Assembly (NCBI RefSeq): GCF_006716565.1
Contig: NZ_VFPG01000001.1
Coordinates: 682,001-746,000, forward strand
From: Nocardia bhagyanarayanae
GTDB lineage: Bacteria > Actinomycetota > Actinomycetes > Mycobacteriales > Mycobacteriaceae
Length of the DNA: 64,000 nt
Reading direction: 5' to 3'
Part shown: piece after piece, positions 54,102 to 62,791 of the stretch
How positions within the stretch are numbered: the first letter of the stretch is position 1
Layout: each line of letters opens with the position of its first letter
Position numbers and translations under genes: made by a program
Notes under the pieces: generated by a model
Databases searched by the model: none
What the model was told of the DNA's origin: nothing
What the model saw: the letters and a program-made list of their open reading frames with translations, nothing else

Positions 54102-54914
54102 ATGCGCAAGCTGATCATCGGACTGCTGTGTCTCGCGGGTTTGGCGGTCGTCGTCGATTTCGGCGCCGCGGCTTACTCCGAGTACCGCGTCTCGCGCACC
54201 CTGCGCGAGGGAGCCGATCTCAGCGCCGATCCCGAGGTGACCATCCACGGTTTCCCGTTCCTCGGCCAGGCCATCGACGGCCGGTACCAGAACATGGTGA
54301 TCCGCGCGGCCGTCGTCCGCCCCGACATTCCCGGCGAGATCTCGGTGGACGCGACCCTCACCGGCGTGCGGGTGAGCATGAGCGATCTGGCCGACGGCAA
54401 CGTGCGCAAGGTGCCGGTGGAGAAGGTCCAGGCGGCGATGCGGATCGAACCGGTCGAACTCGGTCGCCTCTTCAATATTCCCGACCTGCAAGTGCATTCG
54501 CGCCCGGCGGACAAATCGGACGGAACGGGCGGCTCCGGCGGCACCGGCATGACGACCGAGGGCGCGCTCGTGCTCACCGGCACGCTGCCGGGCAGCACCG
54601 CCCAGCCCGGCAAGTCCGGCGCGCAGAACGGTGACAAGGTCGCGGTGCAGGCCGAGCTGACGCTCGACGGCGACCAGGTCAAGATCGTCGCCACCGGCTT
54701 CTACCGCAGCAGCGACACCGACCTCACCACGACCGCCGTCGTCCCCGAGGCCGACCGCCCCGCCGTCCTCGCGCGCTTCACGCGCACTATCGATACGAAG
54801 GACCTGCCCTTCGGCGTACGCCCGACGAAGGTGTTCGCACTCGGCGGGCAGATCTTGGTCGAGGGCAAAGGAGAGAACGTGACGATCGACCTGGACCGGC
54901 TACAGAGACCATGA
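54102..54914 (+). CDS. lmeA: DUF2993 / LmeA-type envelope protein
   Basis: A 270-residue protein with an N-terminal signal anchor (about residues 5-25) and an extracytoplasmic DUF2993 domain ([46 protein letters not shown]). In mycobacteria LmeA (Rv0817c) binds phospholipid and is needed for lipomannan elongation. A Gly/Ser/Thr-rich loop is inserted at about residues 139-170. ATG at 54102 is 7 nt after TACTGT (54089-54094), so leaderless. It overlaps the next gene by four bases (ATGA). Confidence 0.88.
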   Translation: MRKLIIGLLCLAGLAVVVDFGAAAYSEYRVSRTLREGADLSADPEVTIHGFPFLGQAIDGRYQNMVIRAAVVRPDIPGEISVDATLTGVRVSMSDLADGNVRKVPVEKVQAAMRIEPVELGRLFNIPDLQVHSRPADKSDGTGGSGGTGMTTEGALVLTGTLPGSTAQPGKSGAQNGDKVAVQAELTLDGDQVKIVATGFYRSSDTDLTTTAVVPEADRPAVLARFTRTIDTKDLPFGVRPTKVFALGGQILVEGKGENVTIDLDRLQRP

Positions 54915-55357
54915 CCGAAATCACACTGCTCGCTCTCGTTCTGATCACCGCGCTGGCCGTCGGGCTGGCGCTGCGCGGCCGACACGGCAAGTTGCGCGCG
55001 ACCACGCCCGTCGAAACCGCCTCGGCGCGCGCCGACCTGCTCGCCGCGGTCGGCGTGACCGGTTCGGGTCCTGCGGTGCTGCACTTCTCCGCCGACTGGT
55101 GCGGACCGTGCGACGCGGTTCGCCGGGTGGTTGCCGGAGTCGCGACGGATCTGGCCGAGACCCCGCGCCCGCCGCAGGACATCGAGGTCGACATCGACGC
55201 CGAACCCGCACTGGCCAAGGAGCTGAACGTGCTGTCGCTGCCGACGACGTTCGTCTTCGACATCGAGGGCAAGGAGCGCTTCCGCATTTCGGGCGTCCCC
55301 AAGGCGGGCGATCTCCGCTCCGCGTTGGCCCCCTTGACGGGGCAGAACCAGTCCTGA
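54911..55357 (+). CDS. thiX: Membrane-anchored thioredoxin-like protein (ThiX)
   Basis: A 148-residue protein: N-terminal transmembrane segment (about residues 3-21), then a thioredoxin fold with the active site ADWCGPCDAV (Cys64, Cys67) and the cis-proline LPTTFVF near residue 115. It should reduce or isomerise disulfides at the outer face of the membrane, or pass electrons to the sulfur enzymes encoded next. It overlaps lmeA by ATGA; in mycobacteria the homologue is Rv0816c. A separate transcript for the sulfur operon begins 70 bp downstream. Confidence 0.88.
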   Translation: MTEITLLALVLITALAVGLALRGRHGKLRATTPVETASARADLLAAVGVTGSGPAVLHFSADWCGPCDAVRRVVAGVATDLAETPRPPQDIEVDIDAEPALAKELNVLSLPTTFVFDIEGKERFRISGVPKAGDLRSALAPLTGQNQS

Positions 55358-55413
55358 CGCCGCCGGATGGCGACTGTGACGTACCCCGGGTCCAATTCTC
55401 CGTCCCAATTGGG

Positions 55414-55419
55414 TAAACT
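55414..55419 (+). promoter_or_regulatory. -10 box TAAACT of the cysteine leader transcript
   Basis: TAAACT lies 7 nt before the leader-peptide GTG (55427), so transcription should begin on or next to that codon. It separates the sulfur operon from thiX. Confidence 0.65.
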
Positions 55420-55426
55420 GCCTCTC

Positions 55427-55513
55427 GTGCAAGCCAACCACGAGCTGATGCTCACCCGACGCCGCACAGTTGATCTGTGTCGGCTCGGTGGTTGTTGCTG
55501 CCTGTGCCGCTGA
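55427..55513 (+). CDS. Cysteine-rich leaderless leader peptide (28 aa)
   Basis: GTG at 55427 opens a 28-codon frame. Residues 18 and 23-27 read C and CCCLC: five of the last eleven residues are Cys, ending right before the stop. It lies upstream of the DUF4395-rhodanese-DUF1416 operon. In mycobacteria a polycysteine leaderless short ORF upstream of the cysA2 operon is known to work as a cysteine-responsive attenuator, and this looks like the same device. A hairpin (55515-55548) starts 2 bp after the stop. Stalling at the Cys codons when cysteine is scarce would prevent it from forming. Confidence 0.88.
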   Translation: MQANHELMLTRRRTVDLCRLGGCCCLCR

Positions 55514-55514
55514 T

Positions 55515-55548
55515 CGGTCGGCTTCCCAGTCTTTCCTGACGCCGACCG
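55515..55548 (+). promoter_or_regulatory. Hairpin after the cysteine leader peptide
   Basis: CGGTCGGC (55515-55522) pairs perfectly with GCCGACCG (55541-55548) around an 18-nt loop, starting 2 bp after the leader stop codon. Candidate attenuation structure for the downstream sulfur operon. Confidence 0.55.
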
Positions 55549-55635
55549 CTGCCCGCCGTGCGAGTGATCTCACGATCCCCCGGCGAACTGGCAACTTTCC
55601 AGCCAATCAACGCATTCAGCGCAGGAGTACGCACA

Positions 55636-56136
55636 ATGTCCACCGAAACCCGGAACACTTCCGAAGATCAAGCCATTCCCCTCGCGACCGACCGCGTCGA
55701 CGTGCGCGGTCCGCGCTTCGCGGCCTGGGTGACCACCGCCGTCCTCGTCTTGGTCCTGCTCGCCGCGGCCGTCTCGCCCGTCGCCGCCGCGGTCCTGATC
55801 GCGCTGCAAGCGGTCGTCTTCGCGGTCGGCGCGGCCGCCGGTCCGCGCAAGCACCCGTACGGCCGGATCTTCGCCACGTTCCTCGCGCCGCGCCTCGCCC
55901 CCACCAGCGAGACCGAGCCGACGCCGCCGCTGCGATTCGCGCAGCTGCTCGGCTTCGTGTTCGCGGCCGTCAGCCTGCTGGGCTTCGTGCTCGGCTCCAC
56001 AGTCGTCGGCGCGGTGTTCGCCGGCTTTGCCCTGTTCGCGGCGTTCCTGAACGCGGCGTTCGGGATCTGCCTGGGTTGCCAGATCTATCCGCTGGTGGCC
56101 CGCTTCCGCCGGACCCCAGTCTCGGCACCGAACTGA
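55636..56136 (+). CDS. DUF4395 membrane protein
   Basis: A 166-residue membrane protein with four predicted helices and the family motif FGICLGCQIYPL (two Cys) near residue 147. DUF4395 proteins are commonly encoded next to rhodaneses and thiol-redox genes; the function is unknown, with sulfur or thiol handling likely from context. The Shine-Dalgarno AGGAG is 8 nt before ATG at 55636. The frame opening at 55558 is rejected because it has no start signal. Confidence 0.82.
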   Translation: MSTETRNTSEDQAIPLATDRVDVRGPRFAAWVTTAVLVLVLLAAAVSPVAAAVLIALQAVVFAVGAAAGPRKHPYGRIFATFLAPRLAPTSETEPTPPLRFAQLLGFVFAAVSLLGFVLGSTVVGAVFAGFALFAAFLNAAFGICLGCQIYPLVARFRRTPVSAPN

Positions 56137-56165
56137 CCCTGCAAGTCATATCTGAAAGGAACACA

Positions 56166-56999
56166 ATGGCTCGCTCCGATGTCCTGGTCTCCGTTGACTG
56201 GGCCGAAGAGAACCTCAACGCCCCCGGCGTCGTCTTCGTCGAGGTCGATGAGGACACCTCCGCCTACGACGGCGGACACATCGAGGGCGCCGTCCGGCTC
56301 GATTGGAAGAAGGACCTGCAGGATCAGGTTCGTCGTGACTTCGTGAATCAGGAGCAGTTCTCCGACCTGCTCTCGGCGCGCGGCATCTCGAACGACGACG
56401 AGGTCATCCTCTACGGCGGCAACAACAACTGGTTCGCCGCGTACGCCTACTGGTACTTCAAGCTGTACGGCCACAACAACGTCAAGCTGCTCGACGGCGG
56501 CCGCAAGAAGTGGGAGCTGGACGGCCGTCCGCTGTCCACCGAGGCCGTGAACCGTCCCGCCACCCAGTACAAGGCGTCGGCGCCCGACCTGTCGATCCGC
56601 GCGTTCCGCGACGAGGTCATCGCGGCCATCGGCACCAAGAACCTGGTCGACGTGCGTTCGCCCGACGAGTTCTCCGGCAAGATCCTCGCTCCCGCGCACC
56701 TGCCGCAGGAGCAGAGCCAGCGTCCCGGCCACATCCCGGGCGCCATCAACGTGCCGTGGAGCAAGGCGGCCAACGAGGACGGCACCTTCAAGTCCGACGC
56801 CGAGCTCACCGAGATCTACAAGGAAGCCGGTCTGGACGGCGAGAAGGACACCATCGCCTACTGCCGCATCGGCGAGCGTTCCTCGCACACCTGGTTCGTG
56901 CTGCAGGAGCTGCTCGGCCACCAGAACGTCAAGAACTACGACGGGAGCTGGACCGAGTACGGCTCCCTCGTCGGTGCACCGATCGAGTTGGGAGCGTAA
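56166..56999 (+). CDS. cysA2: Thiosulfate sulfurtransferase (rhodanese, CysA2/SseA type)
   Basis: A 277-residue tandem rhodanese, the same length as M. tuberculosis CysA2. The catalytic C-terminal domain has Cys233 in the loop AYCRIGERSSHTW; the N-terminal domain is inactive (VEVDEDTSAYDGGHIEGA). It transfers sulfane sulfur from thiosulfate to thiol acceptors, in this operon together with the DUF1416 protein. AAAGGAAC lies 8-12 nt upstream of the ATG. Second gene of the operon controlled by the cysteine leader. Confidence 0.93.
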   Translation: MARSDVLVSVDWAEENLNAPGVVFVEVDEDTSAYDGGHIEGAVRLDWKKDLQDQVRRDFVNQEQFSDLLSARGISNDDEVILYGGNNNWFAAYAYWYFKLYGHNNVKLLDGGRKKWELDGRPLSTEAVNRPATQYKASAPDLSIRAFRDEVIAAIGTKNLVDVRSPDEFSGKILAPAHLPQEQSQRPGHIPGAINVPWSKAANEDGTFKSDAELTEIYKEAGLDGEKDTIAYCRIGERSSHTWFVLQELLGHQNVKNYDGSWTEYGSLVGAPIELGA

Positions 57000-57004
57000 T
57001 CAAC

Positions 57005-57310
57005 ATGTGTGCAGCACCTACCCAGGGTCAGGCCATCCCCGCAGGCGTCGACGTGGAGAAGGAGACGGTCATCACCGGCCGTGTCCTGAGCACCGACGGT
57101 CAGCCGGTCGGCGGCGCGTTCGTGCGGCTGCTCGACGGCAACGGTGACTTCACCGCCGAGGTCGTCGCCTCCGGCACCGGTGACTTCCGCTTCTTCGCGG
57201 CTCCGGGCTCGTGGACCGTGCGTGCGCTGTCCTCCGCGGGCAACGGCTCGGCCGAGGTCCGCCCCGAGGGCGCGGGCATCCACGCCGTGGACGTCGCGGT
57301 CGCCAAGTAA
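57005..57310 (+). CDS. sseC: DUF1416 protein (SseC-like)
   Basis: A 101-residue protein with a beta-sandwich fold related to collagen-binding B-like/carboxypeptidase-regulatory domains (VITGRVLSTDGQPVGGAFVRL, then DFRFFAAPGSWTVRAL). The length matches mycobacterial SseC (about 100 aa), always encoded after cysA2. It is thought to serve sulfur metabolism, mechanism unknown. Only 5 nt separate the rhodanese stop from the ATG, and a terminator follows. Confidence 0.9.
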   Translation: MCAAPTQGQAIPAGVDVEKETVITGRVLSTDGQPVGGAFVRLLDGNGDFTAEVVASGTGDFRFFAAPGSWTVRALSSAGNGSAEVRPEGAGIHAVDVAVAK

Positions 57311-57331
57311 GGCACGTAGTAGTAACCACCA

Positions 57332-57369
57332 ACGGCCCCGGCGCTTCCCCGAGGAAGCGCCGGGGCCGT
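57332..57369 (+). terminator. Terminator of the sulfur operon, perfect 17-bp stem
   Basis: 57332-57348 pairs perfectly with 57353-57369 over 17 bp around a 4-nt loop (CCGA), followed by TGTGTT. Confidence 0.88.
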
Positions 57370-57407
57370 TGTGTTGCCCGGAAGTGGCGCTCGTTAGACT
57401 CCGAGAC

Positions 57408-57503
57408 GTGGTCCTCTTCTTCGAAATTCTGCTGGTCCTGGTGTCCGTGCTGATCGGCTGGTTCGGTCTGTACGTCTTCTACCGGCTGTTCACCGAGTCA
57501 TGA
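57408..57503 (+). CDS. 31-residue single-helix membrane peptide, coupled to the FABP-like gene
   Basis: GTG at 57408 opens a 31-codon frame beginning [19 protein letters not shown], one transmembrane helix from end to end, and finishing YRLFTES. GTG is exactly 7 nt after TAGACT (57395-57400), so it is a leaderless start, and its stop overlaps the ATG of the next gene (ATGA). Both features argue that it is translated and may drive translation of the gene behind it. No family is recognised. Confidence 0.6.
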   Translation: MVLFFEILLVLVSVLIGWFGLYVFYRLFTES

Positions 57504-58225
57504 GTGACCTCGCGAGCGAAGGTTCCAATTCGGCCGAGCGAGCGAGTGAACAGATGAACGGCAGCGCTCCCGCCGGGAAGCCCGAGCGGGGTGACGACGT
57601 GACCCGGCGCAGCGGCGACCAAGCCGTGGCCGAGGCCGCCGAACGCGCCAAATCGACCGGCGCTCGCAACATTCCGGTGCTGCCGGACCTGCCGCTGCCC
57701 GAGGACACCGCGAACCTGCGACTCGGTCCGGATCTGAGCGCCTCCATGCTGGCCCTGCTGCCCATGGTCGGCGTGTGGCGTGGCGAAGGCGAGGGCAACG
57801 ACCCCGAGCGCGGGGACTACCGCTTCGGCCAGCAGATCGTCGTCTCGCACGACGGCGGCGACTACCTTTCCTGGGACTCCCGCTCCTGGGTCATCGAGGC
57901 CGACGGCGGCTACGGCGGACCCGATCTCCGCGAAAGCGGTTTCTGGCGGGTCGGCATCGACGGCAACGACGAGGTCATCGAGCTCCTGCTCACGCACAGC
58001 TCCGGCATCGTCGAACTCTTCTACGGCACCGCGCTCACCCAGTCCTCCTGGGAGTTGGCCACCGACGTGGTGATCCGCAGCCAGTCCGGCGTCGTCGTCG
58101 GCGGAGCCAAGCGCCTCTACGGCATCATCGAGGGCGGCGACCTCGCCTACGTCGAAGAGCGCGTCGTCGCCGACGGGCCCCTCGAACCCCGCCTCTCCGC
58201 CCGCCTTCAGCGCTACATCGGCTGA
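57500..58225 (+). CDS. FABP/nitrobindin-like protein (UPF0678)
   Basis: A 241-residue protein: 75-residue polar N-terminus, then a ten-strand barrel starting at the family motif [13 protein letters not shown] (GxWxGxGxG) and closing with [18 protein letters not shown]. It belongs to the family of Rv0813c and nitrobindins. True nitrobindins carry a His heme ligand near the C-terminus; here the corresponding stretch [13 protein letters not shown] has no His, so heme binding by that residue is not expected and a lipid or other small ligand is more likely. ATG at 57500 overlaps the stop of the membrane peptide. Confidence 0.85.
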   Translation: MSDLASEGSNSAERASEQMNGSAPAGKPERGDDVTRRSGDQAVAEAAERAKSTGARNIPVLPDLPLPEDTANLRLGPDLSASMLALLPMVGVWRGEGEGNDPERGDYRFGQQIVVSHDGGDYLSWDSRSWVIEADGGYGGPDLRESGFWRVGIDGNDEVIELLLTHSSGIVELFYGTALTQSSWELATDVVIRSQSGVVVGGAKRLYGIIEGGDLAYVEERVVADGPLEPRLSARLQRYIG

Positions 58226-58279
58226 CCCGCCGCCCCGGTCTTCCCCGGCCGAGGTCGGCGGCCAGCCGGTCGTCGTGAC

Positions 58280-58864
58280 TCAGCCCCGCTGACCGATCGC
58301 GGTCAGGTCGATGTCGATCGGGAACGGCACGCTGACCTTCAGTCGGTCGTGGAAGATCCCGGTTGGGACATAGCGACGCGTGGCTGGATCGATCTCGTAG
58401 ACGTACACCACAACGGTGCCGTCTCCCCCCTCGATCCGCCAGTAGTGCGGAATGCCGGCGTTCGAGTACTTCAACGGCTTCGTTTCGCGATCTCGCTCTT
58501 CTGAATCCGGTGAGACAACCTCGACGGCCAAGACCAGATCCTCGGCGAAGTAATAAGTGTCCGGGTCCTCGCGGTTCATCGCGTCGAGCGTCACCACGAT
58601 CACGTCCGGCTCCGGCATCTGGCGCTTTCCGAGCTTGACTGCCATCTCGCGGTCGGCCCGGAGATGCGGAGGTGCCTGTAGGTCCAGTTCCCGCCGGAAG
58701 AGGTCGAGTACCTGACGGTGCCACTTCCGCTGCGGGCTCACGAAGATGAGACTCCCATCAATCAGCTCGGTGTGCTTCGGGAGGCCGCGCATCCGTAGAA
58801 ACTCCTCGACAGTGAAACCACCGGCAGGCGGAATCACCCAATCGGGCAGCGGCTCAACGGTCAT
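58280..58864 (-). CDS. Uma2 (DUF820) family nuclease-like protein
   Basis: A 194-residue protein with the PD-(D/E)xK fold of the Uma2/DUF820 family: EPDVIVV, LVLAVEVVSPDSEERD and TKPLKYSNAGIPHYWRI hold the acidic residues and lysine of a nuclease-like active site. Uma2 genes often occur in many copies in actinobacteria and cyanobacteria; their biological role is not established. ATG at 58864 is 6 nt after TACGCT (58871-58876, minus strand), a leaderless start; the longer frame from 58969 has no support. Confidence 0.85.
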   Translation of the reverse strand: MTVEPLPDWVIPPAGGFTVEEFLRMRGLPKHTELIDGSLIFVSPQRKWHRQVLDLFRRELDLQAPPHLRADREMAVKLGKRQMPEPDVIVVTLDAMNREDPDTYYFAEDLVLAVEVVSPDSEERDRETKPLKYSNAGIPHYWRIEGGDGTVVVYVYEIDPATRRYVPTGIFHDRLKVSVPFPIDIDLTAIGQRG

Positions 58865-59135
58865 CGCCCCAGCGTAGCGCCACTTGGGACGCGCTGTTGA
58901 CCAAAAATGGAACGACCCCCGAGCCATACCCGGCGGGTTCGGGAACCTGCGCGGGTCCCGGTCGGACAAGACCGGGGGCTCGGGGGTCGGGTGACTGCCT
59001 GGTATTCGCTCGGCGCCTCGCGCGGGCGGATACCACCTGCAGCGGTGGCGCTAGCGGACAGCCACCTCACGTGTCCTGGAATTACTCATTCTTCGAACCA
59101 CCTCCTTCCTGTGTACTGACGAAATTAGCGAAGGA

Positions 59136-60842
59136 TCAGCAGGTCGGCAACGTATTTTCGCGCGGGGCGGAATCTGCTCGATATTCGACCGTGACCTGGG
59201 CCGATGCGTCGAAGTGGACGATCGCGTCGGCCCGGTGCTCGTCCGGCAGCTGATGCGTGACGACCACCACTGTCCGGTCCGGATCGACCAGTCCGCTCGC
59301 GGGGTCGAGCAGGGCGCGCAGCAGGTCGGCGCCGTCCTCGGCCTCGAGGTGTTCGGTGGGCTCGTCGAGCAGCAGGACCCGGGCCGGTGCGAGCAGAGCG
59401 CGGGCGAGCAGGAGGCGGCGGCGCTGTCCGCCGGAGACCGCGGCCGCCCCGCCGACCAGCTCGGTGTGAATACCGTCCGCCAGCGAATCCAGCCAGTCGC
59501 CGAGACCGACCGCGCGCAGCGCCTTCTCGGCCTCGGCTTCGGTGATGTCGCCACGAGCGACCCGCAGGTTCTCCAGGACGCTCGTGCCGAACAGGTGCGC
59601 GTCCTCGGCGAAGAAGGTGGTGTCGGGCCTAGGGGTGTCGAACAGCCCGGCCCACGACATGAGCAGCGTGGTCTTGCCCGCGCCGCTCGGACCGACGACG
59701 GCGATGCGGCGTCCGGCGGGGAGTTCGGGCAGTTCGCGCAGGCCGGACTCGCGGCGCGGGTCGGCGGCTTCGGCGGCCGAGAGCCTGCGCAGCGCGGCCC
59801 GCGCGGTGGTGATGGCCTGCGCGGCGGCCGGTAGGGGCCCGACCGCTTCGAAAGCCGAGAGCGGCAGCAGCACGAGAATCGTGAGCGCCATGGGCGTCAT
59901 GGCGCCGGGCGAGCCACCGTTCGGGCCGTAGATCGCGATGCCGATGAGCAGGGCGCCGAGCACGCTGGCCCCGATGGCGAGCGGTGTCGCCGCGGCGGCC
60001 GAAGCGGTGTGGGAGGCGGCCTTGTCCTCGGCGGCGACCGCGCGTTCGCCCGCCTTCTTCGCCGCGGTCAGCGCCGCGTCCAGTCGTCCGGCGACGCGCA
60101 GTTCGGCCGCGTGGTCCAGCACGGTGAGCGCCTGCGCGGTGAATTCGGCGCGGTCGGCGCGCACCGCCGTCTCCGCTTCCCGCGCGGCCCGCGCCGAGAG
60201 CCAGGGCGCGAGAATGCCCGAAACCCCCAGCGCCACGGCGAGAATCACCGCCGCCGCGACGGAGATCGTGGCCAGCAGCCCGATCGCGGCGAACGCCAGC
60301 ACGACAGCGACCGCGATCGGCACCAGCGCCCGCACCACGACCGCACCGAGATCGTCGATATCGCTGCCGATCCGGACCAGCAGATCACCGCGCCGCAACG
60401 GCGCCGCGCTCCGCGGCTCGGCATCGGTACCGCGCGCCCGGCGCAACCACACATCCGATCCCGCCAGCGTGCGGTAGACGCTCGTGCGCGCGGTGGTCAT
60501 CGACCGCAGCGCGACGTCGTGCGTCGCAAGCCTTTCCAGATACCGGCACAGTCCGCGCGAAATACCGAGCGCCCGCACCGACACCACCGCGACGCTCAAA
60601 TCCAGCACCGGCGGCATCTGCCACGCCCGCGCGATCAGCCACGCCGCCAGCGCCGCCAGCCCGAGCCCGCTGCCGAGCGCCAGCACGCCCCACCCGACCG
60701 CCACCGCGACCCGCCATGGGGACAACTCCAGCAGACCCCACATCCGGCGGAAGTCGCCGCCGAGCGACGAGCGCGCCAGACCTCGCGTGCTCGAGCGGGA
60801 ATCGGCGACGTCGCCCACATCACGATCGTTCTTCGTCCTCAT
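59136..60842 (-). CDS. cydC: ABC transporter CydC, cytochrome bd biogenesis
   Basis: A 568-residue half-transporter: about 330 residues of six-helix membrane domain and an ATPase with Walker A VVGPSGAGKTTL, signature VSGGQRRRLLLARALL and Walker B VLLLDEPTEHLEA. With CydD it exports thiols (glutathione/cysteine in E. coli; here probably cysteine or mycothiol-related), needed for bd oxidase assembly. ATG at 60842 overlaps the cydD stop (ATGA). The frame starting at 61349 is rejected. The N-terminal 30 residues are polar. Confidence 0.93.
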   Translation of the reverse strand: MRTKNDRDVGDVADSRSSTRGLARSSLGGDFRRMWGLLELSPWRVAVAVGWGVLALGSGLGLAALAAWLIARAWQMPPVLDLSVAVVSVRALGISRGLCRYLERLATHDVALRSMTTARTSVYRTLAGSDVWLRRARGTDAEPRSAAPLRRGDLLVRIGSDIDDLGAVVVRALVPIAVAVVLAFAAIGLLATISVAAAVILAVALGVSGILAPWLSARAAREAETAVRADRAEFTAQALTVLDHAAELRVAGRLDAALTAAKKAGERAVAAEDKAASHTASAAAATPLAIGASVLGALLIGIAIYGPNGGSPGAMTPMALTILVLLPLSAFEAVGPLPAAAQAITTARAALRRLSAAEAADPRRESGLRELPELPAGRRIAVVGPSGAGKTTLLMSWAGLFDTPRPDTTFFAEDAHLFGTSVLENLRVARGDITEAEAEKALRAVGLGDWLDSLADGIHTELVGGAAAVSGGQRRRLLLARALLAPARVLLLDEPTEHLEAEDGADLLRALLDPASGLVDPDRTVVVVTHQLPDEHRADAIVHFDASAQVTVEYRADSAPRENTLPTC

Positions 60843-62785
60843 GATCCGCTCACCCCGTCGTAGACCGAGGCTCGCACGTGCACAACGTGATCCGCGGCGG
60901 CTAGAACCGAGGCGCGGTGGCCGATGACGACGACCGTGGCGCCCTCGCGGGCTTTGGCCCGGAGGGCGGCGAGCACGGCGGACTCGCTCTCGGCGTCGAG
61001 GTGGGCGGTCGGCTCGTCGAGCAGGAGGACGGGGCGGTCGGCCGCGAGCACCCTGGTCAGCGCGAGGCGCTGGCGTTGGCCGAGGGACAGGCCGGTGCCG
61101 CCCGCACCGACGACGGTGTCCCAGCGCTGCGGCAACTCGTCCAGCACGGCGTCGAATCCGGTAGCGGCGCAGGCGGCTTCGAGCGCTGCTGCGCGATCCG
61201 AATCGTCGGCGGCCCGCGCGCCCAGCAGTTCCAGGTTCTCCCGCAACGTGCCCGGCACCAGCACCGGCCGCTGCGGCAGCCAAGCCACCCGCGCCCACCA
61301 CGCCTCGGCGTCCAGCTCGCGCACATCGGTCCCGTCGACGAGCACGCATCCGTTCTCCGGCCGCACGAGGCCGAGCATCGCGAGGAACGCCGTCGACTTG
61401 CCGCTCCCGTTGGGCCCGGTCAGCACGGTCACCGCGCCGGGACGCAACACCACCGAGAGTGCGTCCGGCGCCAACCCGTCCCGCGCCCGCACGCCGAGAT
61501 CGCGAAACTCGACGCTGCCGAGCGACTCCGGTCGCGCCGCACCCGAATCCTGCGTCGGCTCGCCCACTCCATCCGGCTCGAGAATCGCGAACGCCTTGTC
61601 CGCCGCCGCCATCCCGTCCTGCGCCGCGTGGAACCGCTCTCCCACCATCCGCAGCGGCAGATACACCTCCGGCGCGAGGATCAGCGCGACCAGCCCGGCG
61701 TACAACTCCATCTCGCCGAAGACCAGGCGCAGGCCGATCGACACCGCGATCAGCGCCACGCTGAGCGTCGCGAGCAACTCCAAGACCATCGACGACAGGA
61801 ACGCGATCCGCAACGCCCGCATCGTGCGCGAGCGCAGCGCGTCCCCGAGATCGCGGACCCGGTGCGCCATGGTCCGCGCCGAATCCTGCCCGCTACCCAC
61901 ACGATCCGAATCCGCCGCCGATTCCGCGCCTCGCCGCGACCGCATCGACTCGCGCCCGGTCCGGTCCACGTCCGCATCCCGCCCCGTCGCCGATACCGCG
62001 CCCTGCCGTTCCTCGGCCGAGCCACTCCCCACCCGAGCGGCACCCACGCCTCCATCCCGTCCGGAGCCGGACCGAGCAGCATCCGCGCCCTGCTCCCGCA
62101 CCGAACGCGACCGCCCGGCAGCAGCACTTTCCCGCCCCAGCGCACGCAACGTCGGCATCCCGGCGAACAAGTCCAGCAACTGATCCGACAGCCGAGTCGT
62201 CGCCTCCAGCGTCGCCGCCGCCCGCCCCTGCGTCAGCAACCCGATCAGCACCATGAAGATCGGAATGAGCGGCAACGTGACCACCGCGATCCCGCCGGAC
62301 ACCAGATCGTGCATCGCGATGACCGCCAAAACGATCGGCGGCACCAGCACGGCGAGCAAAAGTGCGGGCAGATACCCGCTGAGATAACCCCGCAATCCCG
62401 AGAGACCGGTCCCGACCACCACCGCGAGTTCGGTTCTCCGGCTCTCCAATTCGCGCGGCGACAGCCGTGCACCGGCCGCGAGCACGGCCGACTCGAGCTC
62501 CGCGACCACACCGGCCCCGGCTCGGTGCGCCACCCTGGCCTGCACCCAGCTCGCCGCCACTCGCGCACCGACGGACACGGTCAGCACCGCGAGTTCGGTT
62601 GTCCACGAGCCGAACCCGCGCGCACCGGGATCGGTGATGACCCCGGCCAGCACCCGAGCCAACGTCACGGCGGTGACCACTATCGACGCCGTGATCACCA
62701 CGGACAGCGCGACGCTCAGCACCAGATACCGGCGCGCCGAGCGGGCATACCGCCACAGGCGCGGGTCGACGGGCGGACGTGCCAT
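60839..62785 (-). CDS. cydD: ABC transporter CydD with polar insertion
   Basis: A 648-residue half-transporter: membrane domain 1-390, ATPase with Walker A TGPNGSGKSTAF, signature LSLGQRQRLALTRVLA and Walker B VLLLDEPTAHLDA. The second cytoplasmic loop, between LFAGMPTLRALGRES and TMRALRIAFLSSMVLELLATLS, contains about 85 extra Ser/Gly/Arg/Asp-rich residues (about 219-305) not expected in this family. It works with CydC in cytochrome bd assembly. The ATG at 62785 fits the usual CydD start (ARPPVDPRLWR). Confidence 0.93.
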   Translation of the reverse strand: MARPPVDPRLWRYARSARRYLVLSVALSVVITASIVVTAVTLARVLAGVITDPGARGFGSWTTELAVLTVSVGARVAASWVQARVAHRAGAGVVAELESAVLAAGARLSPRELESRRTELAVVVGTGLSGLRGYLSGYLPALLLAVLVPPIVLAVIAMHDLVSGGIAVVTLPLIPIFMVLIGLLTQGRAAATLEATTRLSDQLLDLFAGMPTLRALGRESAAAGRSRSVREQGADAARSGSGRDGGVGAARVGSGSAEERQGAVSATGRDADVDRTGRESMRSRRGAESAADSDRVGSGQDSARTMAHRVRDLGDALRSRTMRALRIAFLSSMVLELLATLSVALIAVSIGLRLVFGEMELYAGLVALILAPEVYLPLRMVGERFHAAQDGMAAADKAFAILEPDGVGEPTQDSGAARPESLGSVEFRDLGVRARDGLAPDALSVVLRPGAVTVLTGPNGSGKSTAFLAMLGLVRPENGCVLVDGTDVRELDAEAWWARVAWLPQRPVLVPGTLRENLELLGARAADDSDRAAALEAACAATGFDAVLDELPQRWDTVVGAGGTGLSLGQRQRLALTRVLAADRPVLLLDEPTAHLDAESESAVLAALRAKAREGATVVVIGHRASVLAAADHVVHVRASVYDGVSGS

Positions 62786-62791
62786 GGCCGA

